This document shows positions 55,301-63,823 of a stretch of DNA of 64,000 nt, piece after piece. The notes beneath the pieces were generated by a model. That model had not been told where the DNA came from. It saw nothing but the letters and a program-made list of their open reading frames with translations, and made no database searches. This DNA comes from UBA7359 sp038142205 (GTDB lineage Bacteria; Pseudomonadota; Gammaproteobacteria; Eutrophobiales; Eutrophobiaceae): NCBI GenBank assembly GCA_038142205.1, contig JAYQJO010000001.1, positions 620,001 to 684,000 on the forward strand. Reading direction: 5' to 3'. Both the position numbers and the translations under genes were made by a program. Position 1 is the stretch's first letter, and every line of letters begins with the position of its first letter.

Positions 55301-56414
55301 CGTAATTAAACTAGATTACTCAGGCACGAAAGCATTCGTTACCTTGACTGACGGTGTTATCGACTATGCGCTTAAAGTTGAATTTGATGGTAATAAGCTC
55401 GTTGGTGAATTAGGTGATATAGAAAAAGGTAAAACGGTAACAGACACCTTTAGTTATACGGTAAGCGATGGTAATGGCGGTGAAGATACCGCAACAGTCA
55501 CCATTACGATTAATGGGGTAAAAGAACCGGCGTCAATCGTTGAATCATTTGTCTGTAATTCCAGTAGCGACTGTAGTGGAAATGGACTATGTGTAAACGG
55601 AAGTTGCGCGTGTGACTACGGTTTTACTGGTGAAGCTTGTAATGCTAAAACCTGCCCAGATGATTGTAATAGCAATGGTCAATGTGTAGATGGTTCATGT
55701 GAATGTAACGCAGGTTTTTTTGGTGCAAATTGTTCTAAAAAAGCTACTACATCCGGGTCTACTACAACTGCAAGCACACCTGCAAAAACGACTGGATCGA
55801 ATACCGTTAAGAAAATCGTTTCGGTTAAACCAGAGAAGACGGAATATAAACAAGGTGTCGATACAGAAATTGTCTTTACTGTGTCCTTAAGTTGTCCTGT
55901 AGGCACGAAAGAATGTCCAGGTTCGGCGAATTTATGTTCTAATTCAGTAAGTGATTGTCCCGGAGGTCCTTTCGGAGGCACTATTTCAGTTTCCCCTACT
56001 TCCGTGACTGCTTTGACAGACCAAGTTGTTGCTACCGCATCAGGTTGGAGAAGCATTGGTGCGAGAGGTAGATTGAAATATACCTGGTTCCATAACTGTG
56101 GAGGTGCAGGTAAACAAATTGTTGGCAATACAAGTTTAAGCCCTAATGCCAAATTTCTTACCCCTTATAGTGGTTCTACTGAGATTACATGTGAAGTCAC
56201 GGTTGATGTTGAGGACGAATATGGCAGAACAACTTCTAAATCCACGGAAATAACAGTCAAACCGGTAACCGCAGCCTCAGCATCCATGGCATCAAAGAAC
56301 ATTGAGTCTCTGATCATGGAAGCAGAGAAGAAAGGGACGAAAGAGGCGGATATACAAAATTTACTAAATATACTCAATAAAATTCAAAATTCACCAGGTA
56401 CTTCGTCCAATTAA
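52378..56414 (+). CDS. Giant exported Calx-beta/cadherin-like/EGF protein 1, one frame break
   Basis: About 1345 aa if one A is added to the A7 run at 52868-52874; without it the frame stops at 52923. The start is TTG with a signal peptide (FNVSAADA). Order, approximate: Ig-like module (25-130); Calx-beta (155-265, 305-420, 420-545); short Cys motif (550-570); Ig-like module (575-675); Calx-beta with a Cys-rich insert (680-820); two cadherin/VCBS-like domains (825-925, 935-1050; DNDTDPDKDKLTVTAI, TDTFSYTVSDGKGGEA); two tenascin-type EGF repeats (1060-1120); the first half only of a Calx-beta plus Cys motif (1140-1200); Ig-like module; helical end. Likely a calcium-binding surface or secreted protein. 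Six bp separate it from the next gene. Confidence 0.8.
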
Positions 56415-56420
56415 GCAGAG

Positions 56421-59400
56421 ATGAATAATTTTATTAACAAATTACTCTTTATCGCTTCGTGGCTATTCGTCGTTGCCGCGCCTGTTGTTCATGCGCAAGA
56501 TGAATCACTAGAGACAGTAACTGTGCCTTATACCATCACTAACGCAGATGGCTCCAAGACCGAACGTACATTGACGTTTGTAAAAAACGGTGAGCTACAA
56601 ATCAGAATCCCTATTCGGGATATACAGCTTTACGAAGATGCAAACTCCATTAGTGTTGAGCTTGGTACACCATCCGGAGGGGTGACACTAAGCGGTGATG
56701 ATAAAAAAACAATCGTTACACTCTTACGCAATAAATCAAATAAAGCTAATAAACCACCGACCTACGATAATGAAATTACACCGCTAAGCGCTGAAGTTGG
56801 TCAAGCTATACCGGGCAAGCTATGGGATAAAGATACGTTCTCAGATCCGGACGGCGATGAACTTACAATTACAGTAAACAAAGACACGCTGCCTAAAGAT
56901 CTAAGAGGTGGAGATGCAATAATTGGTGTTGCTACCCAGGAAGCGGGACTGTTCAATATCGAAATCACTGTTAGTGATGGTAAGAATGATCTCCCTGTAA
57001 AAGTACCTCTTACGATATGTCAAAACAATGCACGTTATGTAGAAGTAGGTAAGTGTGAATGCCGTGAAGGGTTGAGTGATGTTGATGGTCAATGTATTTC
57101 GCTGCCGGCCACTGTTAGCCTAAAAGAAGTCACAATAAGCAAAAAGGAAAACGAAGATGGATCAGGAGCAAAGTACCGATTCCCAGTAGTGTTTGAAGGT
57201 TTCGAACGCTTGAACGAAGGTGATAATGCTTTTCTTAAATACAAAGTGCAAGGCAAAGGTATTACAAAAGAAGATTTTAAACGTGGACTCGAAGGAGAAT
57301 ATTTAGTCACTAGCTCTGACCGCGGGGAAAGAGTTTTGAGTCTAGAAGTTCAAGACGATTCCGAAATTGATCCTGATGAAACATTTACCGTCGTATTTAC
57401 TGGTATAGAACGGGGTGCCGGGGATATAAAAATTAAAGAAGACGGCGTTGCCAAAGGCGTTATCTTAAATGATGATGAACCTGTCGTCGTTAACCTCGCT
57501 ACTGCAGAGACAAGTAAAAAGGAAGGAAATGAGGGTGATAAGACCGTTTTCACTTTTACCGTAAACCTCGACCGGCCAATAAAAAGACCTGCAGAAATAT
57601 TAGTCTCAATGGATTTCGGTAATAACGACAACCTTGAAAATCCAGCTGATCGTAAAGATTTTGAAGGTAAGATATATAGTGATACTCCCATCACTATCCC
57701 CGCAGGAAAGACAAGTGCAACATTTGATGTAACAGTGAAGGGTGACGATGTTGTCGAGCCTGATGAAGAACATAATGTTTATATCTTCGATGCTTATTTC
57801 TACAAGGACGATAATGAGCAAAATGAAGTAGATATTAAATATGGTTCTTCCAAGGACATTACTATTACTATTGAAAATGATGATTGTGAAGTCGGTTTTG
57901 CCATGGGAGATGATGGCAAATGTACAAATATAGATGACTGTACCCCGAACCAATGTTTGAACAATGCGATATGTACCGATGCTGATAATGGATTTACCTG
58001 TAGCTGTACAGTAGGTTTCTCAGGCGAAACTTGTGGCGAAGCTATTCAACCTACTGTAGGTAGTCTAGAGGCAGCATCGAGTGAAATAGAGTCTGAAGCT
58101 GGCACGAATCTCAGAACTGAAGGATGGAAAAGCGCATCAGGTAGCCTGAGTTATGAGTGGAGTGCATCGTGTGATGGTGGACTTGGTAGTGGTTCATTCA
58201 GCGATGATAAAAGCGAAGCAGCTGATATTTGTGCTGATGTTCCTTGTCTGAATGGAGGAACATGTTCCGATATGGATGGTTCCTGTACCTGTGCTTTCGG
58301 GTTTTCTGGAACAAATTGTGAAATCATGCAAAGCGGCACTCCTGTTAACAACGAACCTAAAACAGTAAGCCCAGTTAGTAAAACCTGGACCGCACCGAAG
58401 AATACGACTGATAAGCCACTCACATGTACCATCACAGTTAAAGGAACTGAAACTTCAAATAAACAAAGTGCATTTGAGACTACCGAAATAAAAGTTAAGG
58501 CTAAACCTGTCACCGTCTCTATCTCTGCCAAAGACGCAAATAAGGAAGAAAGCAACGACGGAACCACAGGTTTTACATATACCGTTAAGCTCGACAATGC
58601 TGCATCAGAGGCTTTCGATGTTAACTGGAAAGTAGGTGATGACAGCAAGACCAACAAAGATGATTTCGCAGCGGACACTGGAAAGTTAAGTTTTGCCAAA
58701 GGCGATCAATCAAAAGATCTGGTGGTTCAAGTCAAAGGTGATAAGGCATGGGAGGGTAATGAAGAGTTCACCGTTGCGATTGATGAAACCACACTACCAA
58801 AGGGAATTAAGCTGGGCGCCAATTCTACAGCAAAGGGAACGATCAAAAATGACGATTACCCAACTATTTCAATCGTTGGTCCAGGAGACAGCGTAAATGA
58901 AGGAAACAGCGATTCAGAATTAGTTATTTTTGCTGTTTATGTTCAAGATAATGGAAATGAAATTTCCTCTGATAAGGTGATATCAGCTGTCACGATCGAT
59001 TGGAAGATATTGTTAGAAAGCGAGAATGCAACGGATAAAAACGATTTTACCGATGATACAAAGTTATCAGGAACTTATAAGGTTGATAAAGATACAGCTT
59101 CATACAATTATCTGGATTTCAAGGTAAAAGGGGATGAGATCTGGGAGTCAGACGAAACAGTTACTATTGAAGTTACGCATTCAATTATCGAATCTGGACA
59201 AACCAAAGAGTTAGGGAAAACGCGTAGTTCCGTAACAATAAAAAATGATGACGCGAAAGATTACTGCGCTGACGATCCTTGTAAAAATAACGGTCAATGT
59301 AGTAACGATTTAGAAAAGAAAACATTTAGTTGTGCTTGTACCACAGAGTATAAAGGAACGACTTGTGATCAGTTAATAAACAACCCACCTGTCGTTAAAA

Positions 59401-60635
59401 AGAAGATAGAGGATCAGATAAAAACAGTAGGAGACTGGGTATATTTGCAATTTAATTATACTGATTATTTCAGTGATGCGGATGGTGACGGTCTTGCTCT
59501 GGAGATAACAGGTTACCCTGAAAGCTTGTCTTTTACTTATCCTACTCCCGGCGGTGGCAGCATGATTAGTGGTACGCTGAAAGATAAGGATGTCCGAGAA
59601 CACACAATCACCGTCACTGCAAAAGATGGTAAAGGTGGCAAAGAATCGACAACCTTCAAGCTGACTGTTAAGGCTAAAGATAATTCAAGTATTATAAATG
59701 CAACATGTCCTGTAGTGACACCATTCAGATGTCCGGATAACACATGTAAAGCAACACACTCAGATTGTACTAGAACATCGTCAGCTACCGGCTGTCCTAA
59801 AATCACATGTCCTGATGGAAGTTGTGTTGAATATATAGCAAGTTGCCCTAAAGCTTCGACTAGTACTGCTTCAAGCAAAAAAACAACTGACTTCAAAGTC
59901 GTTAATAAAACAGTGTCTGTTTCACAAACAATCGATGAAAAAGAAGACAGCGACGGTAATAAGTCACTTACCTTTACCATTGAATTGAGTTGCCCAACAG
60001 ACAAACCGGTTGAATGTTCAGCGAATACCTGTGCGCCAACACAAGCAGAGTGCACGACAACGGGAACGACATGTTCAGGTACGACACCCGTACAATGTGC
60101 TGATGGTAGCTGTGCAGTAAATCAGACGAGTTGTCCTACAGTAGGGACGACTTGTGCAGCACCGACACCATTCAGATGTCCGGATAACACATGTAAAGCA
60201 ACACAATCAGATTGTCCTGCTGAGACATCATCAGCATGCGCTACTGGTCAAGTGTTATGCAAAGATGGTTCATGCGCTAGTTCACCAAATCAGTGTCCTA
60301 CAGTAGGGACGACTTGTGCAGCACCGACATCGATTAGATGTCCGGATAACAGATGTAAAGCAACACAAGCAGAGTGCACGACAACGGGAACGACATGTTC
60401 AGGTACGACACCCGTACAATGTGCTGATGGTAGTTGTGCAGTAAATCAGACGAGTTGTCCTACAGTAGGGACGACTTGTGCAGCACCGACACCACTCAGA
60501 TGCCCTGATAACACATGTAAAGCAACACAATCAGAGTGTACTAGAACATCGTCAGCTACCGGCTGTCCTGCGACAGCGCCAATTACATGTAATGATGGAA
60601 GTTGTAGACCTACTTTAGGCGAGTGTCCGAGATAA
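56421..60635 (+). CDS. Giant exported Calx-beta/EGF Cys-rich protein 2
   Basis: 1404 aa, intact. After the signal peptide (ending VVHAQ) the mature N-terminus starts with only the second half of a Calx-beta domain (about 30-105; TVTVPYTIT ... IRIPI ... VELGTPSGGVTL). Then: cadherin-like (110-195), Calx-beta (228-350, 352-495), EGF (498-540), Ig-like module with an EGF domain inside it (545-690), Calx-beta (693-810, 812-950), EGF (952-990), cadherin-like (992-1085), Cys motifs, the first half of a Calx-beta (1165-1210), and a Cys-rich C-terminal tract of CxDGxC/CPDNxC units (1210-1404). No membrane anchor is seen at the C-terminus. It starts 6 bp after protein 1 and ends 4 bp before protein 3. 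Confidence 0.85.
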   Translation: MNNFINKLLFIASWLFVVAAPVVHAQDESLETVTVPYTITNADGSKTERTLTFVKNGELQIRIPIRDIQLYEDANSISVELGTPSGGVTLSGDDKKTIVTLLRNKSNKANKPPTYDNEITPLSAEVGQAIPGKLWDKDTFSDPDGDELTITVNKDTLPKDLRGGDAIIGVATQEAGLFNIEITVSDGKNDLPVKVPLTICQNNARYVEVGKCECREGLSDVDGQCISLPATVSLKEVTISKKENEDGSGAKYRFPVVFEGFERLNEGDNAFLKYKVQGKGITKEDFKRGLEGEYLVTSSDRGERVLSLEVQDDSEIDPDETFTVVFTGIERGAGDIKIKEDGVAKGVILNDDEPVVVNLATAETSKKEGNEGDKTVFTFTVNLDRPIKRPAEILVSMDFGNNDNLENPADRKDFEGKIYSDTPITIPAGKTSATFDVTVKGDDVVEPDEEHNVYIFDAYFYKDDNEQNEVDIKYGSSKDITITIENDDCEVGFAMGDDGKCTNIDDCTPNQCLNNAICTDADNGFTCSCTVGFSGETCGEAIQPTVGSLEAASSEIESEAGTNLRTEGWKSASGSLSYEWSASCDGGLGSGSFSDDKSEAADICADVPCLNGGTCSDMDGSCTCAFGFSGTNCEIMQSGTPVNNEPKTVSPVSKTWTAPKNTTDKPLTCTITVKGTETSNKQSAFETTEIKVKAKPVTVSISAKDANKEESNDGTTGFTYTVKLDNAASEAFDVNWKVGDDSKTNKDDFAADTGKLSFAKGDQSKDLVVQVKGDKAWEGNEEFTVAIDETTLPKGIKLGANSTAKGTIKNDDYPTISIVGPGDSVNEGNSDSELVIFAVYVQDNGNEISSDKVISAVTIDWKILLESENATDKNDFTDDTKLSGTYKVDKDTASYNYLDFKVKGDEIWESDETVTIEVTHSIIESGQTKELGKTRSSVTIKNDDAKDYCADDPCKNNGQCSNDLEKKTFSCACTTEYKGTTCDQLINNPPVVKKKIEDQIKTVGDWVYLQFNYTDYFSDADGDGLALEITGYPESLSFTYPTPGGGSMISGTLKDKDVREHTITVTAKDGKGGKESTTFKLTVKAKDNSSIINATCPVVTPFRCPDNTCKATHSDCTRTSSATGCPKITCPDGSCVEYIASCPKASTSTASSKKTTDFKVVNKTVSVSQTIDEKEDSDGNKSLTFTIELSCPTDKPVECSANTCAPTQAECTTTGTTCSGTTPVQCADGSCAVNQTSCPTVGTTCAAPTPFRCPDNTCKATQSDCPAETSSACATGQVLCKDGSCASSPNQCPTVGTTCAAPTSIRCPDNRCKATQAECTTTGTTCSGTTPVQCADGSCAVNQTSCPTVGTTCAAPTPLRCPDNTCKATQSECTRTSSATGCPATAPITCNDGSCRPTLGECPR
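60041..60494 (+). repeat. 324-bp direct repeat in Cys-rich tract
   Basis: 60041-60170 recurs at 60365-60494 with about one mismatch, an in-frame offset of 324 bp (108 codons). A shorter third partial copy starts near 60294. It encodes CADGSCAVNQTSCP and CPDNTCKATQ units, and suggests recent tandem duplication in gene 2. Confidence 0.85.
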
Positions 60636-60639
60636 AAGA

Positions 60640-63261
60640 ATGATGAGAACACTTAACTACATATTTTTCTTTTTTTCTCAGTGTTTGGTATTTTTATATT
60701 ACCTGTCGTTAGTGCGGACGAAGACTCTGTGTCCGTTCCTTATTCTATTGATGGCATTAATCAGGATGATGTACTTGAAGATGGTAAGTTAAAAGGTAAT
60801 GTCGAGTTTAAAAAAAGGGGAGAACTCTAAAACCATTACAATAAAAATAAAAAAGGATGCGAGTAAAAGTGGTGATGACGAACCTAAATTCTCACTTGGC
60901 GAAACGGATGATAAGAAAGTAAAACGCGGTAAAAATAATTCCGTCGCGATTAAACTGCCTGATACTCTGAAGCCTGCTGTCGCGAAAAACACCCCACCGA
61001 CGGGTGCTGATAAGACAATTCAGGTATTAGGAAACGACTCTTATACAAAAGCTTCGGAATATAGTGGCGCTTATTATGAATTTTCAGAAAAAGACTATGG
61101 TTTTAGTGATGCAGATGAGGGTGATTCTCTTTATACAGTTAAAATACTAAGTTTACCTGAGAGAGGGTGGTTATCAGGAGTTTTCTCTAATGGTACTTCA
61201 GGAAATCCGAAAGTCGGTGATGTGTTAGATAGTATTTATCTTGATGCATTGAGGTATTACCCCGTCGATGATGAGAGCGGTACCGTTAGTTTTCAATTTA
61301 GTGTCTCTGACAGTAAAGCCTTTTCTGTGCCCTATACCATGACGTTGAATTTTTCATGTCCTGAAGGTGAAGAATTAAAAGATGGTAAGTGTGTTGCAAA
61401 GAATACCCCACCGACGGGTGCTGATAAGACAATCCAGGTATTAGGAAACGACTCTTATACAAAAGCTTCGGAATATAGTGGCGCTTATTATGAATTTTCA
61501 GAAAAAGACTATGGTTTTAGTGATGCAGATGAGGGTGATTCTCTTTATACAGTTAAAATACTAAGTTTACCTGAGAGAGGGTGGTTATCAGGAGTTTTCT
61601 CTAATGGTACTTCAGGAAATCCGAAAGTCGGTGATGTGTTAGATAGTATTTATCTTGATGCATTGAGGTATTACCCCGTCGATGATGAGAGCGGTACCGT
61701 TAGTTTTCAATTTAGTGTCTCTGACAGTAAAGCCTTTTCTGTGCCCTATACCATGACGTTGGATTTTTCTGCTGTAGAGAAAACGAACACGCCTACTATT
61801 CAAGCCAACAGAAATATCATTGCGAAACCGAATCCGGTTGAGTCAGGTGGTGTCGTCAGTCTTGATGCCAGAGGTACAGGTGTTTTTTATCAATATACAA
61901 TTGAACCCGGTGCTCATACTGAAAGATGGGAAGGATTTTGTGTTCCCGGCATTGCCGATAGAGCAACAATTGAGGATAACTCAAGCAAAACACCTGGGAA
62001 TAACTTTAGCAAAAAAGGTCCTGCTCCATTTAATTTCATAGATGGAAAAATCGTTTTTGAGAATGATACGCTTAAAACCACGTGGACTGCGCCGATCAAT
62101 ACGACGAATGAAGTTATGACGTGTAAATTAACGGTTATTGCTTCAAACAACGACGGCAATGCGTTTGCTCAATCTGTATTTGTCACTGTCTTACCTACTA
62201 AACAAGTCGCTGATACCAATTTGGTCGATGACAAACTGACACCCAAACCTAAGAAGGAATTTAAGTTAGTCGAGAACAGCAGGAAATTCTTGTTATATGA
62301 TTCGCGTTTAATTAATGGCATCAGCTTAACTCAAGAAACAAGCTTTACTGATGCAGTTAATGCCGCTATTAATTGTCCTGCCAATAAACCGATACTTTGT
62401 TCGGATATGACATGTGCGGTATCAGACGATGCGTGTACGACAACAACAACTACGACCACAACAGCCGCTGCGCCACCTGAAATCTGCGGTAACCTTGTTG
62501 ATGATGATGGAGATACTCTTATCGACTTTGCCGACCCTGATTGTACTACTGCGGAAAACGCTGGTGCAGGAAACTGTGGTGATTTTTTTGATAATGATAA
62601 TGATGGCTTAACAGATTTTGCCGACGCTGGTTGTACTACTGCGGAAAACGCTGGTGCAGGAAACTGTGGTGATTTTTTTGATAATGATAATGATGGCTTA
62701 ACAGATTTTCTCGACCCTGATTGTGTTGAAACAATATGTAATGACTTTACTGATAATGACAGTGATGGCGCTATAGATTTTGCTGACCCTGATTGTACTA
62801 CTGCGGAAAACACTGGCGCAGGAAATTGTGCTGACGGATTTGATAATGATAATGATGGCTTAACAGATGGGGCTGACCCAGATTGCGCACCAGCGTCATC
62901 GGCATTAACACTGGTTCCGCCTTTACTTAACGATACTTCGTTTGCAAATACAATTGTGATTGTCGTCAATGGAGCAAATCTTAGTACGGTAATAGATGCT
63001 GACGCAGACTCGGTGGCGAACTCGCTATTTCATGTACAGTTTACTGGTCCAGGAAGTGCTCTTGCGGTTCCTGCCACAGGTACCACTGTTGATAACACGA
63101 ATATGTTGATGGACGGACCAAACATTGGACTCGGTTTTACAAGAGGCGGTATTACTTATGAAATCAATCTCGGTTTGACCATTACTTTTGACGATGACAT
63201 TACCACCGATGCCTTGAGCGGTAGAAATTGTGGGGCAGGAGGGACAGCACCATGTCCATGA
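60640..63261 (+). CDS. Giant exported Calx-beta-half/cadherin-like protein 3, two frame breaks
   Basis: About 870 aa once two breaks are repaired: one T added in the T7 run at 60670-60676 (restores a signal peptide ending VVSADE) and one A removed in the A7 run at 60810-60816. The mature N-terminus is the second half of a Calx-beta (VSVPYSIDG ... KTITIKIKKD). Then come two near-identical 138-residue cadherin-like repeats, an Ig-like module ending in a TWTAPINTT strand, a Cys motif (NCPANKPILCSDMTC), a Thr tract, four to five DNDxDGxxDxxDPDC calcium-type repeats and a beta-rich C-terminal domain. It overlaps the next gene by 10 bp. Confidence 0.78.
60991..61764 (+). repeat. Two near-identical 414-bp in-frame direct repeats
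   Basis: 60991-61350 and 61405-61764 match almost base for base (I see two differences, att/atc and aat/gat). The offset is 414 bp, exactly 138 codons. Each encodes a cadherin-like unit ADKTIQVLGNDSY ... PYTMTL. Near identity implies a recent duplication or ongoing gene conversion. Confidence 0.92.
62490..62890 (+). repeat. DNDxDGxxDxxDPDC repeat array in gene 3
   Basis: Units of about 28 residues (C-G-D-F-F-DNDNDGLTDF-ADxGC-TTAENAGAGN) occur four to five times; the two central copies are almost identical in DNA (84 bp). The Asp pattern resembles calcium-binding thrombospondin type 3-like loops, with one Cys at each end of the unit. Confidence 0.8.
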
Positions 63262-63821
63262 TGAAAATAATTACATTCAAAGCATCAATAGCGGCTCTTC
63301 TGCTCATGTTTACTTTAGGCAGTATTCATACTGATGTTGAAGCGCGTGATTTTCGTTCTATCCGCTATGTCGAGTCACCTAAACTCAAAGACATGATAAA
63401 CAAAGCCCAATTTAAAGATGGTGGTTTATCGCCAGAAGCAGAGGGGCTTAATTTAAAACCGATTCCGCAAGAAGCGGTACGGCAAGCCGTGCGTGATTTT
63501 TTTGCGGCATGGAACAATGGTCCTGGTTCGTTGGCTTCACATCTTGATCCGGAGTTTGTGAATGCCGCTCGCTTAATTGATTCAATTAATGATGTTGTAC
63601 CCAGAGATGCCACCGTACGCGTGCTGGCGATCAGTTCGATAGTAACGCGACCCGACGAAATAGTTTGGTTATCAGAAGAAGATAAAACTAAGGGTTTTGA
63701 TAGGAAAACCAAAGTTTCTGTCGTTGTTACGACGCAACTTGAATTTACTAATACCAATGGATTACAAAAAATTAGGGGTAATAGTGAATATAACTTTAAC
63801 GTCACTGAGGAATACAGATAA
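63252..63821 (+). CDS. Small exported protein downstream of giant protein 3
   Basis: The 189-aa product has a signal peptide (about 1-30, ending DVEA). The mature part has a helix with AVRQAVRDFFAAWNNG, then alternating beta strands (TVRVLAISSI, KVSVVVTTQLEF, NSEYNFNVTEEYR). The pattern is reminiscent of an NTF2-like cone fold, but this is a weak guess. The ATG at 63252 is chosen because it has a GGAGGGA site and directly precedes the signal peptide. It overlaps gene 3 by 10 bp and the next ATG follows after 2 bp. Confidence 0.75.
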   Translation: MSMMKIITFKASIAALLLMFTLGSIHTDVEARDFRSIRYVESPKLKDMINKAQFKDGGLSPEAEGLNLKPIPQEAVRQAVRDFFAAWNNGPGSLASHLDPEFVNAARLIDSINDVVPRDATVRVLAISSIVTRPDEIVWLSEEDKTKGFDRKTKVSVVVTTQLEFTNTNGLQKIRGNSEYNFNVTEEYR

Positions 63822-63823
63822 AC

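Noticed and set aside
53106..56414. Separate gene starting at 53106
   Set aside because: The frame is open further upstream and the Calx-beta domain crosses that Met; it is the continuation of the gene that starts at 52378, after an A-run break.
58151..58699. 182-aa minus-strand ORF inside giant protein 2
   Set aside because: Shadow of the Calx-beta/EGF coding sequence on the other strand; low-complexity, no ribosome site or domain.
60991..61764. CRISPR-like array
   Set aside because: The repeats are long in-frame coding duplications with no short spacers and no cas genes.
62331..62969. 212-aa minus-strand ORF inside giant protein 3
   Set aside because: Ser/Lys-rich mirror of the Asp/Gly repeat array on the other strand; not a real gene.
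63365..63805. 146-aa minus-strand ORF opposite the small exported protein
   Set aside because: The plus-strand frame has a signal peptide, ribosome site and operon spacing; the minus frame has none.
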